DNA from: Cololabis saira
Lineage: Eukaryota; Chordata; Actinopteri; Beloniformes; Belonidae
Length of the DNA stretch: 64,000 nucleotides
Assembly (NCBI RefSeq): GCF_033807715.1
Contig: NC_084599.1
Coordinates: forward strand, 30,030,125 to 30,094,124
Reading direction: 5' to 3'
How positions within the stretch are numbered: the first letter of the stretch is position 1; every line of letters begins with the position of its first letter. The notes under the pieces were generated by a model. It saw only the letters and a list, made by a program, of their open reading frames with translations. It ran no database searches and was not told the origin of the DNA. Of this stretch, positions 9,316 through 19,999 are shown in pieces. The position numbers and the translations under genes were made by a program.

Positions 9316-12300
9316 CTACGACACAGAGTAATGCACAATGCTGAGGTTGAGGGCACTTTGAATAGTATGTTTCAGTAGAGTTAATACATCTTTCATACCA
9401 GCAAACCTTTAGTTTTGAAAAACATTTAACTGCCAGTTACTCCCTGACAGACACCTGTGATCCTGCAGAAATACTGATGGGAATTCTTCCTGCTGGAGTG
9501 ATTCAAACATCAGCTTTTTATGATACCATAAGGACCGCTCTTATTTTGTTGTTTTGTCCAAGTTTGATCATTTTGATTTATTTATTCATTGTTTATTTTA
9601 TGTGGACATCACAATTACATTGGACAGACCATGTACAGTTTTGAGTGTTTTAGTGCATGTGATAATTCACAACACTAATCCACTGCCGGCTTTTAAATTA
9701 ATAAAGAGAGAAAGAAAATACAGTGTACAATGACATTACAACAGTAAAAGAGGCAGTTTTTTCCAGATTAAATACATAAACTACAAAGCAAAGGTAATAT
9801 AGTTAAGCAATAAACCAATTAAAGCTAAGCACGTGAGCACTGTTTTGATTTTAGCCATTGAGTCCTTTGTTCAAACCATTACTGTTGGTCGCTAATTTTA
9901 AATTAATGTGTACAGAGTTCCAATGGTTTGCCTCCTTTACAGAAAAAGCAGACTGGCAGAATTAAGTCTTGTGCCTTGGGAAAGCTTTTGTTTGGTCTGT
10001 TTATAATGAATTTATTTTCTCTTTGCACCTTAGTGAAGATTAATAATAAACTTTCTACAGGATAATGATATAACTGCCACCTTTTACAAGAACTCAGAGA
10101 CTGTTCCCCAAAGTTTGTGGTGAGACTTGTCAATAAATATGTATGTCATTAAAAAGTTGATAAATCAACAAAACGGAATGGTCTAAGACTTTTGCACAGT
10201 TTTGTATATATAGACAGAGTGACTAAGAGGTGATAGTTGTTAATGTTACCCAATAGCAGGTAATAGTATTAGCAGAACAGAAATGGCCGGCTGGATTTGT
10301 AATCGTTGCAGTTTGTCGTGTTAAGCATGTTCACACTCTGGCTCAGACATACAAGTATTTAAGGTGTTGAGGTATTTACAGCAAAACTTCGCCATGATAA
10401 TGTGTTGAAAACTAACAAGAGTTTGCATGTTTGACTGGAAATGAAAGTCATGCGCATTCGTCACCCATAAACAATCATAAAACCCTTGTACCACATCTGT
10501 TTATTCTCAGGAAGAGCTTGTGATACTTAGCTTGTCTTTGTTTCTTTTGGAGTTATGCTGTAAAATGCTGCTCTAGAGGTACTAGAGACGGAAGAGCAAC
10601 ATAATATGACCACTTCAACCATATCTGGTAGAAACGACAATTTTACAGGAAAGTAATATATGGAAGTTTAATGTAATGGTTTGAGTTATATTTTAAATAA
10701 ATCAAGTAAGAGCGTTTCACATGGTACATTTGTATTTACTATTCAATGATTTTCAGGGTTTTTTTTTTCTGAATTTTCAACATTTAGAAGCAAGACAACT
10801 TATGGAGACATGTTGAAGCCTCCACTTACCTCTATCTGGATGGTTAAGGATCATCAGTTTTCTGTGAGCTTCTCTGATTTTATTTTTGTTGGCTGTGGGA
10901 CTGGTAGAAAGAAATTTAGTACAAGTGAGTGAATTATTGTTATAATTACCAGTGATAATAAAATTATTGTCGTAAGGTGAGACAAACAACAGTATAATGT
11001 GCAGCATAAACTTTAATCTATTAAACTCTGCATACCTGACACCTAGAACCAGGGTAGCTTCCCTCTTTGACATCTTTGGTTCAAATCCACCTTTGTAGTA
11101 GCCTCCTCCAAAAGCCTGCAATAAAACGCACAGGTGAATGGAGGTGGCACGATAAAAGAAGAAAAACCAGCTCATTGAACGTTGTGTCCATTACATCTTT
11201 TGTGAGCATGCTCTCCCTCTTACCGTCTTGGGGAAACTCTGAAGAGCCTGTTTCACTTGAGGCTCCATGTGCTTCATGGCCTGCATGGCGTAACGACCTG
11301 GTAGATGAAAAGACGGCGTAGTCGGACTGTCACTACCAAACTTTTCCTCGTCAATAAATCAGCAGATTATTTTATAAATTCCATGTTTTATCAAAGATAC
11401 TGTGACAACTTTCATCCAAAGTTAATATTCTTACAAATACAACTCACTAGATAGCTCGCTTCACATAACTATGACTAAAATCCTCCATATAAACTGCTTG
11501 AAAAATGGTGGGCACTTCCAAAATAAAACTTGATTGATGATTTGTTGAGCCTACCTGTCTATTAAAGTTACCTAACTAGAGAAACCACGCACTGAATAGG
11601 AACAACCAATGCTGATTATTGTAACCTATAAACTTGCCACTCAGTACCTGTAAAATACGAACACAAGTCTGCGTTTCAACCACAAAGAGACTTGGAGCCT
11701 GACTAAATGGATTGTCGCATGTTTGTGACCTTGTGAATCTACAAAGTAACCCCCTGCTTTCTCACAAGAAATACAACTTCATTATTTTTTTTTAAAGGAA
11801 TGTGTCATTTCCAGGACCTTTTTTTTTTTTTTTAAACACAACAGATCCCTAATGACATTGGCTTTATGTTAAGTGTAACCATTCTGCTACAGAAAAAATG
11901 TAGGGCCGATCAGCCTCCCTGATGTTACTTCATGATGGAGAAATATCTTTCTGTATTTCTCAGCATTAAATCTAAAACTCAATTTGCAGAAATGCCTTAA
12001 CTTGCAAGGAACCTTAATACCTCACTGCTACCTGCAGTTACTCATTATTTGATCGCTCTGCAGTCCTTTGACAAACTAAGTTCCTTCAAATTTTTTACAT
12101 CTCATTGCAGGGCACCTGCTGACATTTTTCTGCATCTCAGTTTCTCTGTTTTCATTTACAGCTGAGTCACTCAGGCGTTCTGCCTGCAACTCTCCACTGA
12201 AAATAATATCGCTGCTGAAGATCTTGTGGTTTGAGAAAGGAATAAGTATATAACATATTTCTTATCTGCTGCACTAAATTTCCTTCCATGGAGTTTGTGG

Positions 12301-13883
12301 TCTTCAACGTTGTCCGTTTCTTTGTGTTTCGTTGCAGCACACCTGTGACATGAAAACTGTCTTCCACAATCTCATCTTAGTAGAAGAGATTGGCTGTTTC
12401 TCAGCCAGTTTTAAGTCTCATAAACAGCTGTTTCTGTTTCAGATAATGGAGGTGTTTCAACCTAAATATGAAGTTGATGGTCATCAGCACCATGTTTGGT
12501 ATAAATTATTAATAATACACCCGACTACAATCCACAGATCCCTTACTTTGTGCAAGTATGATTATGAGTATTTTTTTCTATTTTGAAGGAAAAGGGTGGT
12601 CACAAGGGTGGTAGTCTAGTGGCTACAGAGGTGGGCTTCGGTCTGGAGAACCCGGTTTAAGCCCCGGAATGGCAACCATGGTGTGTGTCTCACTCATGGC
12701 GCCTGAGATCTCTGGGGGGGGTGCGAAACTTTGTCTGCTTTGAGGATATGCAGTTGTAAAAATTATATTTGTGCATGTTAAATAAATAATAATAACACAC
12801 CTAATGGAATACTGTAATCCAAGTCTGTATAAACCCATGCAGTATTTTAAAATTACCAAAATATATTTCCAAGTTATTTAGCAGGATAAAAACTTAATAA
12901 CTTATTATTATATCATTATTCAACATTGAATGATACTACTACTCTGACAGGTTGTTAAACGAAAAATGTTAAAAATGTTTGCGCTCATATTAAAAGAGAC
13001 ATTTTTCAGAAATTATTTTATGTCCTTGCAATTATTTTCTGTGCGTACTTTATACATTGGTGACACAAAATGAAGGTGAGAAAGACAAAGTCATATGTAC
13101 ACAGGGTAAACCAAAGAGAAATGTATCACAAAAACATAATTAATGTCCATTTTTTCAATTAAAGATTTGTAACGAATCACTTTACTCTTTTGGTGCCAGT
13201 ACGTACGGGTCAGGGGGCCCGGCTGGTTTTAGACACAAGTAGGGGGGGCTCCAAGGAAAAAGGGTTGGGAACCACTGTGCTAAATGACAGTAATAGTAGT
13301 GGTGGTAGTAGTAATTATTGATATGATTTGGATTTTTCCTCAATTTGCCTGCTTTGCACATTTATGCACCCCCCTCTTATAGTTATGTGTGATAGTTATC
13401 TTGCATTCAGACTTGAAAGAGCCCCTCGCTGAAATCCTTCTGTGTATGTCATAGTAAACCATTTCAGAAATATTCTTTTATTGATAATGACCCCTACTGA
13501 CCTGCAAACCCAGCAGCTGCCAGACCCAGTCCCACTGCCACCATGGAGCTTGCCTGCAGAAATGAATGGGGGAAAAAACAAGACGGTATTATAACGACAT
13601 AGCTTTCAGCATAAATGCTTTGCGTTGTCATAACCGTGCTTCTACGTGTAATTCAAAAAGCTGCTGGTGTTTATCACAGAAGCACCGATGAGCTGGTTGG
13701 TTAAAGTATGATTTAAATTGTGTGCCAGGTCTGATCCTGCTGTTCTGACTCACGGTAGGAAAGCTAACGTTAGCTTAGCCTTTTAAATGATCAATATCGA
13801 CATGTTTGGAAGCCCCACGAGCACGGGGCCGATTTCAAACTGTCATCACATATACTAATAAATAATATTTTTAGACGTACCAT
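9245..13883 (-). CDS. dnajc19: dnajc19 / TIM14-type mitochondrial import co-chaperone, complete
   Basis: Six coding exons on the minus strand: 13883-13881 (ATG only), 13553-13502, 11297-11224, 11115-11036, 10900-10830, 9315-9245; 351 bases, 116 aa plus TAA, the same length as human DNAJC19. The product is a J-protein of the inner mitochondrial membrane that stimulates mtHsp70 in the PAM import motor and is linked to prohibitin complexes. Visible: hydrophobic N-terminal membrane segment ([15 protein letters not shown], about residues 5-19), conserved [35 protein letters not shown], and a C-terminal J domain with HPD at residues 90-92. The J domain is compact, as typical for TIM14. HPDR replaces the human HPDK. 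All junctions are GT-AG. Confidence 0.97.
9550..10140. repeat. Probable old retrotransposon-derived sequence in dnajc19 intron
   Basis: On the minus strand the phrase 'actctgtacacattaattta' and the surrounding text resemble a common fish LINE region. No intact ORF was seen; the family is not assigned. Confidence 0.3.
10830..10900 (-). CDS. dnajc19: dnajc19 exon: J-domain helices II and HPD motif
   Basis: 71 bases, acceptor ttctaccag, donor gtaagt. It encodes [19 protein letters not shown] followed by NHPDR. The HPD tripeptide, which activates the Hsp70 ATPase, is intact. Confidence 0.96.
11036..11115 (-). CDS. dnajc19: dnajc19 exon: [12 protein letters not shown] segment
   Basis: 80 bases, acceptor tattgcag, donor gtatgc. 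It encodes [20 protein letters not shown] then TLVLGV. The final Ser codon is split with the next exon. Confidence 0.96.
11224..11297 (-). CDS. dnajc19: dnajc19 exon: matrix-facing linker
   Basis: 74 bases, acceptor tctaccag, donor gtaaga. It encodes [19 protein letters not shown] then QSFPKT (first Gly split). Confidence 0.96.
12591..12700 (+). mobile_element. tRNA-derived SINE head with pol III A and B boxes
   Basis: TAGTCTAGTGG at 12612-12622 matches the tRNA A-box consensus (TRGYNNARNGG) and GGTTTAAGCC at 12654-12663 is one change from the B-box GGTTCRANNCC; the 31-base gap between boxes is normal for a tRNA-like promoter. Placed in a dnajc19 intron on the opposite strand to the gene. 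Head only; the tail was not delimited. A tRNA gene is excluded because no cloverleaf closes. Confidence 0.5.
13180..13277. mobile_element. hAT-type right terminal fragment in dnajc19 intron
   Basis: Ends GGGTTGGGAACCACTG at 13262-13277, the inverted counterpart of the terminus at 8298. Preceded by 'ggctccaaggaaaaaggg'. It probably belongs to a separate, partly eroded element rather than to one 5 kb element. Confidence 0.5.
13502..13553 (-). CDS. dnajc19: dnajc19 exon: membrane segment
   Basis: 52 bases, acceptor tttctgcag, donor gtcagt. It encodes [17 protein letters not shown]. Together with Met from the preceding exon this forms the N-terminal membrane anchor. Confidence 0.95.
13881..13883 (-). 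CDS. dnajc19: dnajc19 first coding exon (start codon only)
   Basis: ATG directly followed by the donor gtacgt, so only Met is coded here. The first exon also carries the 5' UTR, extending to somewhere near 13,960-13,985. Chosen because it is the only ATG that restores the family N-terminus M-A-S-(S/T)-x-V-A-V-G. Confidence 0.85.
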
Positions 13884-13984
13884 GTCTCGATGTTATGGTC
13901 CTCTTCTGTAAAAGATCAACATAACTTTTGACCTCTCATGTTTTTGAAGCTTGAGTGTCCATGTGTTTATGCCGGAAAATGAGG

Positions 13985-14110
13985 ACAGGTGTCGTAAACC
14001 CACTGGAGCCCCGCCCCCTGCCCCCAGACAGCCAATCAAAGCTGTCTGTATGTAGCCACGCCCCTTACGTCACTCAAGCGGACCCATCCTCCCACAGATC
14101 TCCATGACGG
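13985..14110. promoter_or_regulatory. dnajc19: dnajc19 promoter, possibly bidirectional
   Basis: GC-rich island in AT-rich surroundings: CCGCCCCC at 14011-14018, CCAAT within gccaatcaaa (14031-14040), a second GC box in cacgcccct, and a CRE/ATF-like TTACGTCA at 14065-14072. It lies just upstream of the dnajc19 first exon (minus strand). CCAAT plus GC boxes without TATA is typical of housekeeping and bidirectional promoters. Confidence 0.6.
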
Positions 14111-14132
14111 CAAGATAATGGTATTTATGGAA
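14080..14132 (+). ncRNA. Candidate 5' exon of a rightward lncRNA (sox2-ot-like)
   Basis: To the right of the promoter, 'tttatggaa' is followed by a perfect donor gtaagt at 14133. In human, SOX2-OT starts at the DNAJC19 promoter in the opposite direction (recalled synteny). The transcription start and the splicing are inferred. Confidence 0.3.
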
Positions 14133-14139
14133 GTAAGTC

Positions 14140-15840
14140 AAATTAAGTTGTTAATTAAGTCATGGTGTGGTAGTTTTAAACCAAACAGCCCGGTTATGAC
14201 AGGGAAATAAGCGTGTCCTGAGCTTATTTATCTTCAAAGTAAATGTGTTTAGTACTAGTTTTATTTTAAGGCTTAAATCAGGGGTTACATGACTGTCTCA
14301 AGCCAGGCCCAATCAGGATTAGGTTTGCTGTTTAAAAAACAGTCTTACAACAAGACGACTTAAACATATTTTCTTTTCTTAAAAAAAACCCCAGAAAAAC
14401 TAAATACTTTGGTGAATTTGCCTCTGTATTTAACTATTGATAATAGATGTAAATATGGCACCATTGCAAAGGTGTAAATATGCTGGTTTATCTTCATCAG
14501 GCAGAAACATGTTTTTTCTCCACTCCTTGGTCATTTTTCATTTCAAACCTATGATTTACCCTCAAAACTTTTAGGAAATATCTTGCCATCTGGTACTAGT
14601 AACAAAACCGAAATGCATTGTTGGACATGTAATTATGCTTCATTTATATGTCTGAAATTGTAAATAATTGTTTTATAAGTAGATGATTGTTTTTGCATGT
14701 TCTGCAAAAATAAAAAAAATACTTAAGCCTTAAGCTAAACCAAGATGCAAAATACATTTCTATACATAGTCGTCTTTAATTTTCAATTTTGTTTGGTGGT
14801 TTTAGAAGACTTTTTTAAATATGATTTTCATGGGTGCTATTATTACAAGTTGGGAACATTTTAACAAGTGATGATAACTTTGGTTCTCTTTCTCTCTTTG
14901 GGTCTGTTCCAGTTGGTTTACCAAATATGTACTGCATGCTCTTCTTTGTCTTTACCAGTAACAGAGCCCTTGTCTAATCTTAGACATTTTCTTAGGCTTT
15001 ATTAAAAAATGTTGTTGACCTGAAACACCAACTTTTAGCCATCATTTTACAGTGGCTGTTCATTTATTCAAATTAACATTTTAGAGATAAGTAATAATTA
15101 CTGCCAAGAAGAAATTATCTTTGAAAGTTTTAGTCTGCATTTGCTAAGAGGTTATTTGACCGACCCACAAACCATTTGAGCTGTCTCAGGTTTGAATTGC
15201 GCCTTCTCCACTCAGCGTTTTTCATAACTATCCATAGATGTACAGCAGAAATAAGATTAGAGCTCATAGAGGGTTGTTTAAGAACAGTCCAAAGTTTCTT
15301 CTTCTTCTGTTTTTCTATCTGTCATCCTTAGGTACTTTTAGCTCTGTGTTTTGCACCATTGTCTTGATGGAGAACCCGGGACCTCTCAGGATGAGCTTGC
15401 TGACGCTAGGCAGTATGTTTCACTCCAGGAGGCCTTGAAAGTATCGAGATTATATTGTGGCCTGCACAGATTCAAATACTCCTGCGCCAGATGCAACATC
15501 CCCAAATCATAACTGAGGGTATTCTTCCAAAAATGCATGGCTTGTCAACATGTAGTTTAGCAAATTCAAATTGGTCTTTTTTCTCTTTTAATCTTCTAGT
15601 CCTAATCTTTCATTGATCTCGTTCAAAATTGTACAGATGATGCAGTGAGAGGGATGTAATTTGACCACTAAGTTTATCTTGAATATGTTTGTTTTTAGCT
15701 ATTTTCCTTGGCTTTTTATTTACCATCCACAATATCCTTCTCATCAATATGTTTTGGCGACCGCATAATTCTTGTTTGTGTTCCTGTGGTTTTAACAGGA
15801 ACACAAACCTACTTAGAGGTGGTGTATACAGTAGCAGGAG
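14140..15840. other. AT-rich intergenic stretch, no gene seen
   Basis: No coding exon, tandem repeat or clear transposon terminus recognised. Open frames at 15238-15438 and 15610-15846 look like chance. Confidence 0.5.
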
Positions 15841-15960
15841 TGTCAAATTTCAGTCCTTGAGGGCCGCTGTCCTGCATGTTTTAGACTAGTGTTTCCCAAC
15901 CCTGGTCTTTGGGGCAGAATGTCCTGCGTGTTTTATGTTTCCCTGCTTCAGCACACCCTG
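15838..15960. mobile_element. hAT/MITE terminal fragments, two related pieces
   Basis: 'gtgtttcccaaccctggtct' at about 15889 starts a well-known kind of fish MITE terminus. A similar phrase, 'tcctgcatgttttagac', just before it matches 'tcctgcgtgttttatgt' after it, so two partial copies abut. The segment borders the LINE fragment that follows. Confidence 0.5.
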
Positions 15961-15961
15961 A

Positions 15962-17200
15962 TACAAAAAAGGTTTGTATCATCCGCAAATAAAATACAAT
16001 TTAGTTTACAGGAAACATTGCAAATATCATTAATATACAGTATAATACTGAGCCTTGTGGTACCCCACATGTCACCATCCTTTGCTCAGACTTTTCATTA
16101 TTTATCTGAACGTATTGATAATGGTCTTCTAAATAATTTTGATCCATGCCTCTGCGACCCCCTTAAAACCATATCTTTCAAGTTTATTTAATAATAATGT
16201 GTGATCAAGGGTGTCAAAAGCCTTCTTTAAATCAATGAAAACCCCAACTGTATATTCGTTATTATCAGTATTTGTCGAAATATTGTCAATCAGTTCCATA
16301 ACTGCCATTGTGGTAGAACGATTTGTTCTAAAACCATATTGCTGGTCACTCAAAAGGTGATGTTTTTCTTTGAAATCCTCCAGTCTGTGTGCAAATAATG
16401 TCTTGAGTATTTTAGAAAATTGAGTAAGTAGAGAAATTGGTCGATAGTTAGAGAAGTTGTGCCTATTACCATTTTTAAAGATAGGGATGACCTTTGCAAT
16501 TTTCATTTTTTTGGGAAATAGGTCTTTTTGAAGTGACTGATTACAGATATATGTTAATGGTTTTGCTATGGATGAAATTATATTTCTTATTAAGTTCATA
16601 TCGATGTCATTATGACCAGTTGACTTTTTATTTTTTAAATTGTTTACTACTTCAATCAATTCATTCTCGTCCACTTTAGTCAAAAATATATTATTTGGGT
16701 TAATATCAATATTCTTTTCACTGACATCACCTTTAATTTTCGGGTCAGAAATTTGTATGATTGTGGTTCATTTGTTTTTGTATTTTTTTATATTTGTTTT
16801 CTGCATACTTAGTTCTATGTTTTAGAAATTGCTTGTACAATGCATTTTTCTTTTTACATTGTCTAACCCTTTGGTGATCTAGGGCTTCTCATCATCACAA
16901 TGTTTGTCAAATAACAACATAAAGATGTTGATGAATTCATCATATGCCTTGTTTGGATCTTGATGAGAATACACCTGATACCAATTGTGTTTGGATAAAT
17001 CCTTTTTAGAGCCCCCAGGTTTTTACGAATCCATTTAGTACTTCCAGTTTTAGTTGTCATCCGGGTTCCATTCTGTACAATTAAAAAGACCGGAAGATGG
17101 TCCGATGGTACGTCATTCACAAGTATGCCACTTGTGACTTTACTCCCAATATCATTCGAAAAATGATAAATAAAAAAATATTATCTATCAATGTGGCACT
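15962..17200 (-). mobile_element. Truncated non-LTR retrotransposon (endonuclease end plus reverse transcriptase)
   Basis: Minus strand. Endonuclease remnants: LIDNIF near 17,190 and SDHLPVFLI near 17,100. The reverse transcriptase frame 16683-16129 has NYRPISLL, YGFRTNRST and GVFIDLKKAFDTLDH. Beyond its end, in other frames, remnants of PQGS and of the FADD catalytic box (about 15,980) are readable, so the copy is frameshifted as well as 5'-truncated. Clade not resolved; the sequence resembles Rex1/CR1/Jockey-type fish LINEs and is clearly different from the Rex3 at 33 kb. Confidence 0.85.
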
Positions 17201-17214
17201 ATTGATTGATATTC

Positions 17215-17480
17215 TAGTTGGTTTTCTCCACAAGCCGGCACGGGAGAACGGGGAGAACGCGCATGCAGCGTCATTTGATGTCAAATCCGCAGGACAGCGC
17301 GGGAAATTCGGCCCCACAATTGCAGCACACAGCCTGTTCAAGGCAAAGGAGAGATACGCTAGAGGGCTCATTCTTTTTGGTTTGGAACGCTTCATCTGAC
17401 ATTATTACTAGAAAACGTAAAACGTATACAATTTTTTTTCATAAATCCTGCCTCAATCCTGCCTCATGCTCCTTTAAAAG
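17215..17480. repeat. GC-rich repeat-like block abutting the LINE
   Basis: Abrupt GC rise (gccggcacgggagaacgggg) in AT-rich DNA, ending in a duplicated 'cctgcctcaatcctgcctca' and gctcctttaaaag. Its end resembles the terminus of the MITE at 56404. Probably a transposon fragment; the family is unknown. Confidence 0.35.
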
Positions 17481-18870
17481 CTAAAGTTGGAAAATGTATT
17501 CTGTTTCATGATTCCTACCCTTATATTGATGAAATATGTTAAGGATAGTCCTCAGTTATCAGATTAACTTCAACAATGCTTCCTTTTTTTCAATTTTGCT
17601 TTGATATCAACTGTAGGAATGAGGTAATTTAAATAGCATGGGACAGCCACAGAGTTTCTCCTCTGTAGAATAAACAAATCCAGGTTTACTCTCATTTAAG
17701 GGCTAATCAACTCTGCTTTTGGGGTTAATGCACCTCTGGTTTCTTTGTTGTAACTACTGTGGTAAAGGAGGTTACATGGCACACCTTCATTATGAGGGAA
17801 GCTATGTAGGTAACTATGGTTCTGTGAGTTACTTGATGACTGCCAGTCACACAGGTCACTCAGTTCCTCCTAGGTAGGAGAAGATCTTGTGAAACCAGAT
17901 GTTGTCCTCCACATGGGATTTATAGCAGAAGCGCAACGGTAGCTGACGGAGGGCGAAAAGACATATCAACTTTGTTTACTGCCACTGGCAGTCATGAGGG
18001 AACTAAACAGAACAACTGGTTCCCCAAGCACATTAATGACACTTAAACTCCATTGCAACTTGAACCTGTGCAGAGGCTGAATGTACTCAAAGTAGACACC
18101 TGTGTGCACAAGACCTTTGAGTTATTATTGGATTTTTTTCTCTCACCTGAGCCACTGAGTCAAATCATTGCAAGGCTGAACAACAAAAGCATCTTCTAAT
18201 TGAGCATAAATAAAAATGCAGTTGCCTTTTAATGGTATGACTTACACATGTGCTTTTCCTGCTTTGACATGGCAACATATTTGCTCTGGAAAAAGGGTCA
18301 CTTCCCTCATGAGGATCATATGCACCCTCAAAAGCCATTTTCACACACAATTGCTAGAAAATGCGTGGAGAATGTGAAGAATTGAGTCCAGACTTTCTCT
18401 GCATTTGCAATTCACACATGCCCTTCGCAGTAGGAGATTGTCCATGTGAGATGCTTAGAAAATTTAGTGGCACCTGGGTACGACATGAAGGAGGCAAAAA
18501 GAAATTTCAGTCTTTTGTTTGAGGATTTTGATAATGGCAAATGAGGTGCTGCAGTCACAAATGTCACTTTACCATTTTTCTGGAGTTGTTATAGATTTTA
18601 GCTGGGTAAAATGTATGAGAGGTTCCTAGTAAGTGTTTTTCAAATTTTCATGTTGAAGTTATAATATTAAGTGATGATTTAAAATGAAAATTTTTATAGT
18701 CATACTAAGTCAAGTGGGGATTTATTTGCTGTCTATTTATGAATTAAAGTCAGATGATGCTAATTGCCATCACAGTTTACCTATTGCTCAAGTCAACATT
18801 AGAGGAGTTGTAAGCTATGTATTGTTAAATATATTATATATGCATGTTTACCAAATGAATGAGCTGCTGA
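17481..18870. other. Intergenic, no gene seen
   Basis: AT-rich. A stretch at about 17,800-18,010 ('ctatggttctgtgagttact') resembles a dispersed fish repeat. No splice-bounded coding segments. Confidence 0.45.
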
Positions 18871-18879
18871 CATGATCAT

Positions 18880-19190
18880 ATGGGCAATGTTAACATGTTA
18901 AATGACATGTGTGGGCTTCTGCAGAGAGCATGACATACCAACAGGCCTTTATGCTGCAGTGGCATGCAGCTCTGTCACGTCTAAAGTCTGCTACTTTGCC
19001 ATCATATACAGAAACAGCCCAGCTCAGGGTGTGCACATCTGTAGACTGTCTGTGAGGAGCAATTTAAACCAGAACATGTCCTGCTGCGTTTCTCCTACCA
19101 TCGGACTGAAGCGCAGCAGCAGCTAACACAATGGGACAGTGAAGGGCCTAATTATTGCCCCTATCATTTGCATAATTACAATGTTATTTT
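18880..19190. promoter_or_regulatory. Candidate enhancer-like noncoding element with octamer/SOX motif
   Basis: Even base composition, no repeats, and a cluster of homeodomain-type cores (CCTAATTATTG) next to the octamer ATTTGCAT (19166-19173) and ACAATG (19178-19183). On the minus strand this reads CATTGT-AATT-ATGCAAAT, a spaced SOX-POU arrangement. It sits in the inferred sox2-ot domain. Conservation has not been tested. Confidence 0.35.
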
Positions 19191-19389
19191 TTTCCTTTTT
19201 TCTGAAGCAGGAGCAGTATAGAAATTGTAAATTGTAGTGGACTGGCTGTCTCTCCTTGGTGGAAGTCAGATTTAAATAGAAAGTGCCTGTTTTGCTGGCC
19301 AGACTGCCAGGCTGAGGCAAGAGGTCCCAATCAGCCTGCCTCACAGGCAGCACATTCAATAGGATTTAAAAAGCCAACTGTGTAGAGAA

Positions 19390-19800
19390 ATGAAAGTTTT
19401 GCCCCCCCAAATCATATGGAATTACAGTGCTGGTTGCATATGGGGGGCAGTGGCAGGCACAAAAGCCCACAGGAAGCTGCTATTTCTGTGTGTTTTATTA
19501 ACCCAACCAAGCAATTTAATTCTTTTGTTCGGGGGAGTTCTACTTCATTGATTAACAAAAGCGGGGATATAATTTTTTCAGCCCCTTTTGAAAAGCCTGA
19601 AATGTCAAGCCTTTTAAAGGAGATTATTCTGCCTGTGTGCGATGAATAGAGCCCAGAGTAACCTTTTGTCTACAATTAAATATTCCAGCATAAATATAAA
19701 AGAAAATCAGAGATGGGGAAGATTGAGTCAGGAGAGATTGGAGAGGTAGATCCTCTGCCCGATAGTGGCAACAGCCTGGCTCTAATTAGATATGCCAGGC
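19390..19800. promoter_or_regulatory. Candidate conserved noncoding element with inverted SOX-like sites
   Basis: Non-repetitive, with CTTTTGTT (19522-19529) and its exact reverse complement AACAAAAG (19554-19561) 24 bases apart, and TAAT-type cores around them (caatttaattc, acaattaaatattcc). It resembles vertebrate developmental noncoding elements by texture only. Confidence 0.35.
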
Positions 19801-19821
19801 GGGCTGTGAGCAGTCACTCTC

Positions 19822-19919
19822 CACAGCACGCAGAGCGAGGAGGCAGCCTGAGAGAGGAGGACAGAGGAAACCTATCTGCTCATCTGTGTGTCCAGCGCCT
19901 TCCTCTGGGCATCCACAAG
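19822..19919 (+). ncRNA. Possible lncRNA exon ending at a good donor
   Basis: 'ctctccacag' could act as acceptor, and 'atccacaag' before gtattt as donor. The segment has no coding frame of interest. Weak evidence: one plausible pair of splice sites in the right orientation for sox2-ot. Confidence 0.2.
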
Positions 19920-19999
19920 GTATTTCAGGAGACTTTGTTTTGATTTGTTTTGCACTGCTATTTGTTTTCCTGATTTCTTTGTCGCCAGAAAGAAAGAGT

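Noticed and set aside
12654..12663. A tRNA gene at the A/B boxes
   Set aside because: No acceptor or anticodon stem pairs correctly, so a SINE head fits better.
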